Assembly (NCBI RefSeq): GCF_000150955.2
Contig: NC_011682.1
Span: 592,897-656,896 of the forward strand
DNA: 64,000 nucleotides
Source of the DNA: Phaeodactylum tricornutum CCAP 1055/1
Taxonomy: Eukaryota > Bacillariophyta > Bacillariophyceae > Surirellales > Neidiaceae
Direction of reading: 5' to 3'
Below, piece after piece: positions 39,809 to 51,599 of the stretch (its first letter is position 1; the number at the start of each line of letters is the position of its first letter). The position numbers and the translations under genes are program-made. A model generated the notes under the pieces. It did no database searches, was not told the origin of the DNA, and saw only the letters and a program-made list of their open reading frames with translations.

Positions 39809-42800
39809 ATGTGGCCTCCGTGTGCACAAAAACATGTGGCTACAAACAGCCTCGGCTCGGCACGATATAACTGTCGTTGGTTGCTAATCAGCCTGTGTAT
39901 TATGTGGATGACCACGGACATCGGCGCTCAACAAGATAACGACGAGATGATTCAGGTTGTTTCTCCAATTGTCAATCGAAAGCTCGAGACTTCGGTGGTC
40001 GCTGACGGATGGCCTTCGACACCACAAAATGTGCTGTGCGAAGCGTACGCCTACCACGAACGCAATCCTCTTTCCGCCAGATCGTTCTTGTCGAATCTAG
40101 TACAGCTTATCGGAAGTACAGAAACTTCTGCTGTCCCGTCCTTCGTGGGCATTGCCTTGGAGTCGTCGCCGTTGGAGGGGTCCGCTCGAGCTTTGCTCTC
40201 CTACGCATTGAGTCTCCGAGCCTACAGTCCGCAGTGTGAACTACACCGCAGCTTGGCTCGTCAAGCTCTATTGGAGCGTGTTGGCGAAGATCCGATTCTC
40301 GACGAAACGAAATCCAACGTGGATGTCTTTGCTGTAGTGTATCCATCCAATGCTCTCCTCTTCGAAGACGAGCTGCTAGCGACGGACTTTTCGAAACTGC
40401 CAAAGCCGACTTCTGGAGAAACCATTGATTCATTTTTGTTGCCGGATGAAATCATACTTGGTCACCAGGGAACATCAAGTGCGGACGAACCGTTGGTCAC
40501 GCTCTACGCCAACTTGGGGTCAATGGCCTTTGTACATGCGTACCGGCACCTCATCGATAGTGCCTCCGTGCGATTCGTGGTACGCTATCTGGGCGACGCT
40601 CAGATCGACAAACTTAACACCACTGGCGCAGCGTCCGACAACGGCTCGATCCCGACCGTATTACAAGGGTACGGAGTCCGTCTCGACATTCGCAACGTGG
40701 AGTACAAGGTGTTTGACGACCGTACGGATCAGTCGGAAGGTAACCATGACGAAGGGCTGGTGGATTTGCGTGCGGACCTGGATCCTGCACGTGTACCGCA
40801 AGAGTTTTTGGCGGGCGTGAATACAACATCCTTAGGATTGAATGTTTCCTCCGTGGCATCCCTTTGGAGAATTCATGCCCGTCAACAAGGATACGCCCAA
40901 CTGGTGCCCCCTGTATGGCAGCGCCGCCAGTTGCCCTTGCAGGCGGCCACCGTCCTGTCCCAAGCTCGCGAGGATGAGGACGTTCTGGAAACGCTTCAGC
41001 AGATTGCCCAAGATCTGCCGTCCATCGCCTCCACTCTGGTTCACGTGAAGATTGACGAGACGGTACAAACAGTGGCAAAGGCCTTGGAAAAGGACCGACT
41101 CTTGCGACGTGGTGCATTGTACGTCAATGGACGGGTAGTTGCCATGGATCGTACTACCTTTAACGTGTTTGAATTTCTCAACGTACTTCAGGAAGAATAT
41201 GATCGAGTAGAGACCTTGCAGAGTTTGTTAGGAAAGCATTTAAGCATCGAGGGGTTGCAAGCGGTGCAGAAAGCCTGGATGCAGGGAGAAACGTTCCTTG
41301 CCGATGCTACTGGGCAGGATTCCTCGTCCCCGAAGAATCCTCGTAGTGATGTCTTTCGTGTGGACGTTGCCCGCGGCGGAAAAGATGCTATCTTCTATCT
41401 TAACAATATCGAAAAGGATCGACAGTACCGGCAGTGGCCGCGATCAGTTCAGCAAATGCTCATGAGTATGCAGTTCGGCATGCCACCGATGGTCCGACGG
41501 AATTTGTTTACGATGCTAGCTGTGATTGACCCGATTGAAAATCACTCCAATCTTGGGCTGGAACTGGGCTTTCAACTCATGCAGAATTCGTTTCCAGCAC
41601 GAGTCGGTACGCTGTTGGTGAGTGCCAAGGATGTACAAGCGTGTAGAGACTGGGTTTTGAATCTGGATGAAAACGACAATGATCTTCCTTGCCCTACTGA
41701 ACCAATTCTCGCGCGGAAACCTAGTGCTAAAGATCTGGAGAAGATGCCAGCCACAACGCATGCATTGCATCGTCTCGTATCAGTTCTGTCAGCCGAATTT
41801 GTTGATCAACCCGAGGCAGTTATGGCGTATGTAGAATACATCCTATCGGCAATTGGAGAACACCAAGAAACACAAGGTTTCCTTTCCTTATCAGATTTGT
41901 TGTCTTTACACGGTAATCTAATGGACGGAATGCAAGTTATGTCCACCCAGAAAGCCCAGGCCAAAGCTCTGGATGATCTGGTAGGATTGGAAAGAAGTGA
42001 ATTCCAATACGGAAAAGCGCTGCGGTTTGCCGTCGAAAAACGTATTCTTCCGGGAATGAGTTTTCTGAACGGACGTCCACTTCCCACCGCCTCGGATGAC
42101 CTGAGCAAGGCTATCAGTGACACATTTGCGGAGGAGCAAAATCATGTGTTCAACATGGTTGTTGAGGGAGCAATTACGGACGATAGTCCGCGGTCCGTAT
42201 ACGCCAAAATTTTGACTGGAGATCGTGTTTTTCCATTCGCCCATCCGTTGCTGATGGGTGGGGATAAGGACCAAGTGAAGTATCTGCTGATCGAGCACTC
42301 GTTTGCGGCCGAATCTCTGCTGGCCCCGAGAAATACTGCCACCAAGCCAGATGCTCGTTTTATACTGGAAATGTTTTTGGATTTCGCGTCTCCACAAGGG
42401 GTTGATCTGGCGACACGAATTATTACTATTTTGGAAGAATTATCGCCCAGCCTTAAAGTCAGCGATGAAGAATCGCAGATTATGGTGGGATATCGACTCC
42501 TCCCGAGCACGCAAAATGCTGCAGATAGCGTGCTCTGTCCGGTGATGGAGCATGCCTCGCTATTTGGAGTGCACCTACTGAAGAAAGTTCTGTCCAAACA
42601 TTCACCAGCCGACGAAGCAAGATCATTGGATTCGTTTCTACAATCCGTTTCTGGAGTGCCCAAAGATCTTCGCAAGCAGATCTTACAGTCTGCCTCCCAG
42701 CAGAATGCTTGTAACAGCTCAAAGTATCTTTTGAGTAACCTCTCATTACCGGCGAAAAACTTTGTTGTGGGCAATGGACGTGTTTTTTCCTTGGAAAACA

Positions 42801-44949
42801 GCTCGATAGGAAAGGAAAACAGCGAGCTTCTTTTCAATTTGAAGCTTCTCCTACAAATTGAGCTTGCTCGGGCCAAGGCTGTTTCTAGCCTGCTGCGCGA
42901 ACACTTGGTGGACGAACGCGTTTGGGACTGCGATGCTGTTGCTTTGGCCGCTTGCTTCTTGGCTGTGGAACAAGACTTGAATTCGCGGGCGCGATTTGAC
43001 ATAGCCGAGCATATTGAGAAAGCTCTTTCGTCACTTGACGATGATCTTTTTGACGAAGTCAATCCCTTAAGATTTTCGTGGAACAAGAACTCGAAAGCAA
43101 AGCTACGGGTGAGATATATTCGGATGAAATTTGTAGTACCTCTAGTGCAGTACACGTGGAACTCAACTTATTTTCAATTTCTTGTGTACCGAAGGTCGAC
43201 GTTGTAGCAGTCCTTGATCCGGCTACAGAGGCTGCGCAACGGATCAGTCCCTTACTAAAGGTAATCCGAGACCAATTGGAATTGCCGGTGGCAGTTTTTG
43301 TTTGCCCTGAGACTATCATTGACAGTGACTCCAAGGTTCCGATCACGAGCTATTACCGATTCGTAGCCGATCCAGCAAGCTTGAGTCTTGCAAATCCCCC
43401 TTCGGCTCATTTTTCACACTTACCAGCAAACCATGTTCTCACTTTACGAATGGATATTCCAGAGCCATGGGACGTGCAACAGACTGCTGGTGTACAGGAT
43501 ACCGACAACCTGCGTTGTGATTTGCAATCCGGATGTGGGGACAGATCCAATGGGGATGGTCAGGAAAGAGTTGACCTTACGTCGGTCCAGTACGGATTGA
43601 AGTCGCTGCTTGTGTTCGGCCAATGCTTTGAGTCAAATGGAAAAGCTCCGAACGGATTGCAGCTGACTCTGACGGCTGCTCTTTCTTTGGGTCCCAACTC
43701 TAAGGATGAAACCTTAGTTGGTGCCGATGTGGAAATGGATGGGTCCTTGTCAAACACCGAGACAAAAGGCAGCACTCCACGGGCCTACTCGGACACTCTT
43801 GTTATGAAGAATGCAGGATATTGGCAGCTTCGGGCAAATCCGGGTGTTTGGTATCTAAGCATTGCTAATGAATCGAAGGGAGCAGATTTGTTCGACTTTG
43901 TAGATGGCGAAGCTCCTTTGGGGAAGAGTTTTGGCAATAGAGCAATGCGAACTTTGGCGACTTCGAAGCGAATTGTCATGAATGACTTCGTCAATCGCGG
44001 CGAGCTTCTTGTTGTAAAGCGCCGAGCGGGGTACGAGGACGCGAGCCTTTTTGATGAAAATGAAAGATTGCTTTCATCAACCGATACTGACGAGGTCATC
44101 AATGTCTTCTCTCTTGCCACCGGTCACTTGTACGAGAGGTTTCTCAAAATTATGATGCTTTCGGTCACAAAAAGGACCTCGACAAAGGTCAAATTCTGGC
44201 TCTTTGAAAACTTCCTCTCTCCCACATTCAAGATTACGGCTAGAGCGATGGCAGAGAGAATAGGATGTGAAGTAGAATTCGTCACTTACAAGTGGCCCGA
44301 ATGGCTCCGCAATCAGAGTGAAAAGCAGCGCATTATTTGGGGTTACAAAATTCTCTTTTTGGATGTGCTGTTCCCATTAAATGTCAAGAAAATTATTTAT
44401 GTTGATGCCGACCAAGTGGTTCGTGGGGATCTGAAGGAGCTGTGGGATATGGATTTGCAGGGTGCTCCGTATGGTTACACACCCTTTTGTACCTCGCGAG
44501 AGAGTACGCTCGGATACCAATTTTGGCGAGATGGATTTTGGAAGTCCCACCTTCAAGGCAAACCCTACCACATATCGGCACTTTATGTCGTTGATTTGGA
44601 GAACTTTCGTCGTACGTTAGTCGGGGACCAGCTGCGATCCATTTATCAACAGCTCTCCGGAAATCCGGATAGTCTGGCGAATCTCGATCAAGATCTCCCA
44701 AACTACGCTCAGCACCAAGTGCCCATCTTTAGTTTACCGCAAGAGTGGCTCTGGTGCGAGTCTTGGTGTTCAGATGAGACAAAGGGTACAGCAAAGACAA
44801 TCGATTTGTGCAACAACCCAGAACATAAAGAACCAAAAGTTTCGATGGCGAAGCGGATCGTTAGCGGGCCACTTTTCAACGAAAGCTGGGTTGAACTTGA
44901 CGCCGAAGTAGAAATGTACGAGCAAGCCTACTTCAAGGGGCAGCTGTAG
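39809..44949 (+). CDS. UGGT: UDP-glucose:glycoprotein glucosyltransferase (two exons)
   Basis: The ER folding sensor that re-glucosylates misfolded N-glycoproteins so that calreticulin-type lectins rebind them. Exon 1 is 39809-43108, exon 2 is 43195-44949. The 86-bp intron (GTGAGA donor, CCGAAG acceptor) joins in phase 0 as KLR/VDVVAVLDPAT, a conserved UGGT block. The protein has 1684 residues against ~1550 in animals. A signal peptide covers about the first 45 residues. The long N-terminal sensor region (thioredoxin-like modules) has little sequence conservation. The C-terminal GT24 catalytic domain (about 1410-1680) has NVFSLATGHLYERFL, IIYVDADQVVRGDL (DAD metal site), GYQFWRDGFW and NLDQDLPNY. 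It ends in KGQL rather than a canonical KDEL/HDEL signal. Confidence 0.93.
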
Positions 44950-45019
44950 ACTTCACTTTACAAAGCTTATCGCCATACATTTACAGTTAATACACTTGGA
45001 GTGAAATCAAAAAATTTCG

Positions 45020-48000
45020 TCATGCTAAATCATAATCAAAAGCAATCGCAATTTCGGAGCCGTTCTCTAGGGCGTCATAAGCTTCTTGAGCGTCTTCTAG
45101 CTTCGTCCTTTTTGTTACGAGTCGCGACGGACGATATTCTCGCACTAGCTCCCACGCTAGCGCAAATCTTCTCTCCTTGGTCCATGTCGATCCAAGCTCG
45201 GCAGGGATTTTGCTCACTTGTGAAGTTTTTAAAATCTTGTGGCTGCGGTGGAACTCAATACCAAGGTTAAGATCTACAGCAGTGCTTCCGTACCATGACG
45301 CGATGACAATACGCCCCCCTTCTTTCACGTTGTCGATCGCTGCTTGGAGAGCGCGGCCGTTACCGCTGACTTCAATTGCCACGTCAAAAGGGCCCGCCGT
45401 CTTCACTTCAGATGGCAAAAGCGCCTGGGTCGCTCCCATCAGTGCTGACATCGCAAGACGATCGGGAAGCATGTCAAAGACCGTTAACGCTCGCAATCGT
45501 CCCGAAGTATCAAAGCCTTGCTTAGAAAACAGCGCCGTCACCAAGAGACCAATAAGACCTTGGCCGAAAACAGCCACGTTTTCTCCCATACGAATATGAG
45601 CGTCGTGGACAATCGACAAGGCTGTTTCTACCGACGGCATAAATATTGCGTCAAGAGCGCCGATGCCGTCAGGTACTATCTGTATGGCATCTCTATCCGT
45701 TACTACCTCCGAGGCGTGAGACGAAAAAGTAAATACCAGCTTGCCCAAAATGTCCCCTGGATTGGAAATATCCATGCCGCACTCCACAACACGACCGACG
45801 GAGCAATAGCCATATGAAAGGGGATAAGACATGCGCTCCTCTGTCATTCCCTCTATGTTAAGGTCCAGAGCAGCATCTTCAAATAGCCCCTTGAATATCT
45901 TCAATTCCGTCCCAGAACTAATTAGTGAGTGTATGGCTCGAATGCGGACTTGATTGGGTCCAAGGGCGACGAGCTTTCTTGATATTGCTTTCACTTTGAA
46001 GGGAGCCGTAAATTGGATTTCCTGGAACGTGTGTGTCTGATTTCGCGATGTATCACTCGACTGCTCAGATTTTACCTGCCAACTTCCCACATGCGGAAAG
46101 CGAAAGAGCAAGTCCGTGTTGGAAACTTGAATCGAAGGTCTGAGGCCCCGTGTCCGTTCCAACCAACCCAAAGCATTCCATGCCGCCTTCTCGAGTACAC
46201 TCGAGGTGACGGTTCCGAAAAAATACAGCATAGTTTCCCACAAGTATTCGTCACGAGAAGGATCGATTTGCCAGTCAGATTGACCTCTTGCCAAACATGT
46301 CGCGCCGTAGTCCCCCAATGCCTGTTCCAAACTATACGGATCCAAGCTGTGTCCGTGAATCTCCCGGAGCGCTTTGGCGTAGAGTGCGAATGCAGTTGTA
46401 TCCGACGGTATGTTTGCAATCCATTCCATTGGTTGGGGTGGCAAGAACTGAGTGACACCGCAAAAGGTTATGGGGAAGTAGACTAGGGTATGGTCAAAAT
46501 GACTCAAAGATGGCGGTGCTAGAAATCGTCGAAGGAGGGATCTGGACAATTCGTACGGATCCATGAGATCGGCAAAGCAGCAACCAACTATGACGTGTGG
46601 CGTCGGTTGCGGTCGGTGCATTTCGCGTTGATAGTCCCAAAAACGAAGATAAACAGTGACCTTTGGCTGATCGTCGGTCGTGTTCGCGGGTTTGACCATG
46701 ATAAATTCTTGACAAGACTGTGGCGTCGGACTACTCGAATCTTCCCATTGCAACGTTTGTTGCAAACCAAAACCCAGACGCTCCAACTCTACGGTAGCTG
46801 CATATCCTAACTCACGGTTTGGTTCGTAGGCGTAGTATTCCAGAGAGGAGACGCCAGGATGTTGATTTTCTCGTAAAAGGTGTACCAACGAAGGTAACCG
46901 GGCTCCGTGTCCGTGCAGTATCAGTCGCAACATGGAGAGAAGCCCGGCCCCTACGTCAACTACACATAGCGGAGAGCCTGTACTTAGAGTACCTTTCGCG
47001 TTGTTGAATTCCTCCTTGCGTTGTGCTCGCAGCTCCATTCCAAGTCGTTGCCAGGTTCCTTCGTGAATCGATTCCATATCGACGACGTTTTTGGCCCGCA
47101 AATACTCCATTTGGGAAAATTCGAAGGCCGGATCTGTCCAACCAATTGCCTGCCCTAGTCCCTGCAGCAACGAAGATTTTTCCGACACGAGAATCCCCTG
47201 TAAATTCTTCTGCAAAGCCTCCACAGACCGCAGGATGGTTGGTGAATCGTCCAGCAATACTTCACAGATACCCCGCACGTTCGGGAAAAAGTTTGGTGAC
47301 AACTTTGTGGGAAAATCCTCTTTGCAGCCAGTGTCACTACGGAAAGGAATATTCGCTCCCAGAGACGGGGCGTCGGCGCAGTCGGGTGTGCAGACGGCGT
47401 GCCATGGAATACGGGTCAGTCCAAGAGCTTGGATGACTTTAGAAATATGGCGCTTGGGCGAATTAGAGGCCAAGCCAACGGGTACGGGGGAGTATCGCAA
47501 CGCATCGCGTAACAAGGTTTGTTGCTGGGCCACAGCGTTGTGTGAGTAACCCGTGGAAGATGCTCCTCCGTGAGAGTGACGGGAACGGTCGGTGTCGAGT
47601 AGTGCGGTTACGTCCACGTCTTGGTAGACACGTTCGTAAAAGTTCCGCATCTTTGCCGATAACTCGTTTGGCAAAAGATTCTTCCACCGTGTTTGTCGCA
47701 AGCCTTCAATTGTGGACCCGTACTGCTGATGAAGGGCGTCGGCTCGTTCTTGTGGTGATGCTGAAGCAGCGACCTTGTCGGTATCGTCCGATTCGAAACG
47801 CTCATAAAATTCGTGAACGCCGCGTACGATTTGCGCTTCGATGCCTCTTCCGATGCCCGATAGGATGGATTCACTGTACAACGTGTTGTCCACGTCCAAC
47901 CAAAGGCGATCAGGAGGAACATACCCCGGTGTCGTCGTCGACGACGAGGGGCCGGAGACGGCGACCACGTATACCACCGACACCAGGAAACAAAGCCCTC

Positions 48001-48037
48001 GCATTGGCCGCAAGAGTAGTCTCACTTCACGCCTCAT
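45020..48037 (-). CDS. Three-part fusion: HAD hydrolase, methyltransferase-like, zinc-free MDR reductase
   Basis: From ATG 48037 (first in frame) the protein has 1005 residues and begins with a hydrophobic signal sequence (about 12-28). The HAD domain (about 43-300) has all four motifs: DVDNTLYSE (D48, D50), VGLASNS, the Lys in CKEDFPTK, and VLLDDSP. It resembles pyrimidine 5'-nucleotidases of the SDT1 type. A middle region (about 355-560) looks like a SAM methyltransferase: VVDVGAGLLSML, the acidic AYEPNREL strand and VIVGCCFADLMDPYEL. The C-terminal ~320 residues form a medium-chain dehydrogenase: IRAIHSLISSGTELKI, SYGYCSVGRV in place of the zinc GHE motif, and GQGLIGLL for NAD(P)H (about 825-832). 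It resembles BchC-like zinc-free members. Substrate unknown; the parts probably act on one metabolite. Confidence 0.8.
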   Translation of the reverse strand: MRREVRLLLRPMRGLCFLVSVVYVVAVSGPSSSTTTPGYVPPDRLWLDVDNTLYSESILSGIGRGIEAQIVRGVHEFYERFESDDTDKVAASASPQERADALHQQYGSTIEGLRQTRWKNLLPNELSAKMRNFYERVYQDVDVTALLDTDRSRHSHGGASSTGYSHNAVAQQQTLLRDALRYSPVPVGLASNSPKRHISKVIQALGLTRIPWHAVCTPDCADAPSLGANIPFRSDTGCKEDFPTKLSPNFFPNVRGICEVLLDDSPTILRSVEALQKNLQGILVSEKSSLLQGLGQAIGWTDPAFEFSQMEYLRAKNVVDMESIHEGTWQRLGMELRAQRKEEFNNAKGTLSTGSPLCVVDVGAGLLSMLRLILHGHGARLPSLVHLLRENQHPGVSSLEYYAYEPNRELGYAATVELERLGFGLQQTLQWEDSSSPTPQSCQEFIMVKPANTTDDQPKVTVYLRFWDYQREMHRPQPTPHVIVGCCFADLMDPYELSRSLLRRFLAPPSLSHFDHTLVYFPITFCGVTQFLPPQPMEWIANIPSDTTAFALYAKALREIHGHSLDPYSLEQALGDYGATCLARGQSDWQIDPSRDEYLWETMLYFFGTVTSSVLEKAAWNALGWLERTRGLRPSIQVSNTDLLFRFPHVGSWQVKSEQSSDTSRNQTHTFQEIQFTAPFKVKAISRKLVALGPNQVRIRAIHSLISSGTELKIFKGLFEDAALDLNIEGMTEERMSYPLSYGYCSVGRVVECGMDISNPGDILGKLVFTFSSHASEVVTDRDAIQIVPDGIGALDAIFMPSVETALSIVHDAHIRMGENVAVFGQGLIGLLVTALFSKQGFDTSGRLRALTVFDMLPDRLAMSALMGATQALLPSEVKTAGPFDVAIEVSGNGRALQAAIDNVKEGGRIVIASWYGSTAVDLNLGIEFHRSHKILKTSQVSKIPAELGSTWTKERRFALAWELVREYRPSRLVTKRTKLEDAQEAYDALENGSEIAIAFDYDLA

Positions 48038-48515
48038 GGATACTGAAACTGGGCACAGAGAACGAGGGAATGGAAACAAAGGAATCCTGGCTTGAGTTTT
48101 TGCACCCTGTTACGAAATGTTGTTAGGAGTCTTACGGTTGATAGTGCTGTTTCCGAAATTGGGCCGAGTGACAGAGTGAGGTTTTGGGGTTGGGAAATCT
48201 CGATCCGACACTCGTTTGCCAATCCTGTGAATTGTGTGATTCACGAGCTTTTGAAACACGTGGTGGTCTCGGCGCGACTGGAATCGGCGAGCGTTTTCTT
48301 TCCGTGAAATCTCTTCTAGAACCTGACCATGAGTCCCTGTTGAGTAGAGAGCGTCTCCTTCATAGTATGGCTTCCAAAGAGACACCTTCACCCAATCAAC
48401 GGTACCCTGGCGGTCCAAGTCGTACTTTTCGTTTCAATCGCTCGTTGAATTGTTCCATTTCCGACATTCTAGAGGGCGTTGAACGAGTCCCTACCGAACA
48501 CTCTACCCGATCGTA
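48038..48515. promoter_or_regulatory. Intergenic between divergent genes, 478 bp
   Basis: Head-to-head space between the HAD-methyltransferase-MDR gene (minus) and the RelA-like/TPR gene (plus). Both promoters should lie within it. The TTG-led extension of the minus gene reaches 48079. Confidence 0.45.
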
Positions 48516-50456
48516 ATGGGAACGGCTCTGGGAAAGGAAGACGAGGGTCAAATCCCACGTCAACTGGATGCCGTTACCGAGTCGGAGCAGACCGATCAAC
48601 GAAAGAGCAATGCGGTCGCGGCAGAAAGCGAGGAGTTTCATCGAGCACCGCAACGCCAGACGCTACATATGCGGAAGGAATCCAAAGAGTTTCTGAACAC
48701 TATGCATTCCTACTTGGATTGCAAACGAAAATTGGAAGCCTTGGCAGGCAAAGTGGACCCCTGCCGAACACTGCACGGCATGACGCTATATACGCACTCG
48801 GGCGGAATACGCGAGGCGGACGGAACCTACAAAGCGACTTATCGGCAGCAAAACCAATCTGGAAACCCGGTTCGAGACTCGGAGGAACTCCTGCAAGCCG
48901 CCACGGTGACACGACCTCTCTTTTTGGCGCTCATGCAACAACTAGCATCCCAAATAATGCAAAAACGACAAGATCTGCGCCGGGACGGTGCGCAATTCAA
49001 GGCACTGGTCGAACTTCCCCTCAAAGCCTGGTCGAGGATTGTGGAAAAGTCACGGGACGACTACGCGAAACGGACACCGGGTCCACCGGAAGCATGGCTC
49101 TACGATCTCAACCGCGCTTCCGTTCTTTGCCCTGACGTTGCCACCATGGACGCCGTCGTTACGTGGCTTTACAAAAATACATATATTGTTACGGCCAAGA
49201 ATCGCTTTCATCGGCCCACTATCAGCGGATACCGTGACTTGCTCTTTGTTTTACGGATACCCGTGAGACCCACGGATCAACAAGGCGGTACCGGTTCACC
49301 CGCCAATCCTGTTCTATTTTTTCACATGTGCGAACTGCAAGTGCATCACGAACAAATTTGGCAACTTAGCAAAACACTGGAGACGCACAGGCTATATCGA
49401 TACTTTCGCTCCTACTTTTGCGGCAACGACGAAGCCAGTGTCGGGAAGCTGATGACAGAACTGGTTGAAATTGAAGATTCTGGCAAACTCGATACGATGG
49501 TTGTACAGCGAGTGCTGGAATCGGACGACGTCCCGCGGATACGCAAGCTCACCGAGCTCTTTCAACATCTGCCAGAGCACGATTTTGCCCTACTCTTGTC
49601 CCAACGCGCTCTCGACATTCACGTGGCGGCCGAACCGGATGCTCCTAGCCATAGCAAGCATGAAACCCACCACAGTCATCGTATCAACGTTGCCGAATCG
49701 TACAACCATATTGGCGACATACTTTTGGCTAAGGGAGAGTATCTTAGTGCCTTGACGCACTATCGACAGGCACTCGATATTTACCTACAGACGCTTGGCC
49801 CACAGCACGTCCAGACGGCAGCGACACACAACGCGATTGGTCTAGTGCTATCCAATCAAGCATCGTACGACGAGGCCTTGATTCATTTCGAAAAAGCACT
49901 CGCAATTTTTTCAGCGCCCGGGGGAGACAGCAGCAGCAACAATACCGACCAGAGTATCGCCAAAAATGCCCATCCCCAGGCCGCCACCGCTTGGATTTAC
50001 ATTGGTCACATTGCCCAGGCTCGTGGAAATCTGGAGCAAGCTCGGGAGAATTACGAAAAAGCGCGTGCAATCGCTTCGGCGCTGGAGGAACAGCTATACG
50101 GAACGAAACAGACTCTACTCGCCACGACAGAAACGAATTTGGGAATTGTAAGCTACCATCAGGGGGACCTGGACGATGCCTTGGTGCACATGCAACAGGC
50201 ATTGGCTACCCGTCAAGCTGTTCTGGGACGTAAGCATCGTCAAACTGGTCTAGTCCACGAGGCATTGGGAACAATTTGGCGTGATCTGGGAAATTTGGAA
50301 ACCGCCGCTGAACACTTCTGTCAAGCGAACAGCATTGATCAAGGAACAACATGTGACTGGGAACGCTCGCTATTGAAGAAACGGTTGCATTGGAGCACAG
50401 GGGGACTCTCTATCGATGAGAAAGTGAGCCGGACTTCTACAGAGGAGTTACCGTAG
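48516..50456 (+). CDS. RelA/SpoT-like fold joined to tetratricopeptide repeats
   Basis: A 646-residue protein. Residues about 160-310 carry the order of motifs seen in RelA/SpoT-like nucleotidyltransferase folds: KSRDDYAKR, a Leu-rich DLNRASVLCPD strand, TAKNRF, ISGYRDLLFVLR and CELQVHHEQI, with HRLYRYFRSYF after it. Catalytic status as a (p)ppGpp synthetase is uncertain; the family also includes inactive members. From about 390 to 620 lie at least five TPRs of the kinesin-light-chain type, with AxxYNxxG and YxxALxxYxxAL patterns. An N-terminal MGTALGKE could be N-myristoylated, placing it at a membrane. The basic, polar first 100 residues look disordered. No signal peptide or intron. It may bind partners through TPRs while the fold binds nucleotide; this is inferred. 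Confidence 0.75.
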   Translation: MGTALGKEDEGQIPRQLDAVTESEQTDQRKSNAVAAESEEFHRAPQRQTLHMRKESKEFLNTMHSYLDCKRKLEALAGKVDPCRTLHGMTLYTHSGGIREADGTYKATYRQQNQSGNPVRDSEELLQAATVTRPLFLALMQQLASQIMQKRQDLRRDGAQFKALVELPLKAWSRIVEKSRDDYAKRTPGPPEAWLYDLNRASVLCPDVATMDAVVTWLYKNTYIVTAKNRFHRPTISGYRDLLFVLRIPVRPTDQQGGTGSPANPVLFFHMCELQVHHEQIWQLSKTLETHRLYRYFRSYFCGNDEASVGKLMTELVEIEDSGKLDTMVVQRVLESDDVPRIRKLTELFQHLPEHDFALLLSQRALDIHVAAEPDAPSHSKHETHHSHRINVAESYNHIGDILLAKGEYLSALTHYRQALDIYLQTLGPQHVQTAATHNAIGLVLSNQASYDEALIHFEKALAIFSAPGGDSSSNNTDQSIAKNAHPQAATAWIYIGHIAQARGNLEQARENYEKARAIASALEEQLYGTKQTLLATTETNLGIVSYHQGDLDDALVHMQQALATRQAVLGRKHRQTGLVHEALGTIWRDLGNLETAAEHFCQANSIDQGTTCDWERSLLKKRLHWSTGGLSIDEKVSRTSTEELP

Positions 50457-51599
50457 CTCTCAGGGATAGGTGCACGACTGATCCACTCAACCACAAAGGA
50501 AAGTTTTGACGCTTCTTTGTTTTAGATTTCGGCTGCCTTTGTATTCATGTACCTGCCAATCGGTCATCCCTGTTTGCTCTTCATCTACTCTTTGTTGGGA
50601 GTTGCAACACTTAATACCCTTACCCACACTCCTTCAATGAGTAGCCCTGATATGGTTTGTAAAGTATCGACGAATTAAGACAACCCCCTCAGTAAAACAA
50701 GCAGGACATCGCTCTAAAGAGCCATCCCTTTTGTTTACACAACGGAAGCTGGCCAACTGTCAAATGCTACGCCAATAAAGTTTACATTTGATGGCCTTCG
50801 ATGACAAACTTTGCTTTCAAATACAAATGACAGACTGATGCGACGCAAAACCTCGTCTCACGGGGAGTGCTTTTCGGCCTTTTTTCTTTAACGTTCGCAC
50901 CGAACGGGCCTGCCTTCGGGGCAACCATTACAACAAATACTGGCACTACCTGATCTTTGTGCTCAAAGACGTTGAGCTAATACTGAGAGACATGTATGTC
51001 AACCCTCTTATTCTTAGTCAGAATCAGCTGTAGATTTTACTGTATCGGCATTCCCTGGATTTGCGCCAAGTCAGACGAGTTGCGAACTTTTCATCTTGAA
51101 CCTGCTCCGCTAGCAAAGACAGGCTTCTTTTGGCTGTTATACTTTTTGCGAAACATGTCAGCCTTGAAGTTGTTGCGGAGGGTTAGCCGCCATTTTGATG
51201 GCCTACATGACCATAACTTTCCAAACTTTTCCCACTTGCATTAGAGAAAAGGCTCTCTCCGTAGAGCGGAGAATTTCCTGTCAACGTGTTGATACTGACA
51301 TTTGATTTCGTAGGAATTCTCAACTAATGGAATGTTAAATTTGCATTTCAAAAGAATTCAAACAAACATGCCCTCTCTATTGACAAGGTAATACCGCTAT
51401 ATTGTTTCACGCGAGAAAAAAAATTAGCGCTGTCTCACAATCTACAAACCGAGCAACCCTCAAATAGCCAGTACTACAGTAGTTAAGAAGCGAACGATTT
51501 CAAGACTTCATAGTATAGACGACCAATAAAGCCAAAGCTTTTGGTCACATTCGAACATCGTACAATCGAGAAGGATTTTCTCGTGCTCCCGGCGCACAA
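50457..51599. other. Intergenic, 1.14 kb
   Basis: Between two plus-strand genes. AT-rich and without a supportable frame; the one at 50996-51244 (82 residues) has no coding character. Poly-A/T runs occur around 51415-51425. Confidence 0.45.

Noticed and set aside
42142-43155. A 337-codon antisense frame on the minus strand
   Set aside because: It lies inside the UGGT coding region and has Arg/Ser-rich composition typical of a reverse-frame shadow.
49744-50202. Minus-strand frame of 152 codons
   Set aside because: Fully inside the TPR region of the RelA-like gene; no domain.
50996-51244. Plus-strand 82-codon frame in an intergenic region
   Set aside because: Mixed composition with no domain; a frame of this length is expected by chance.
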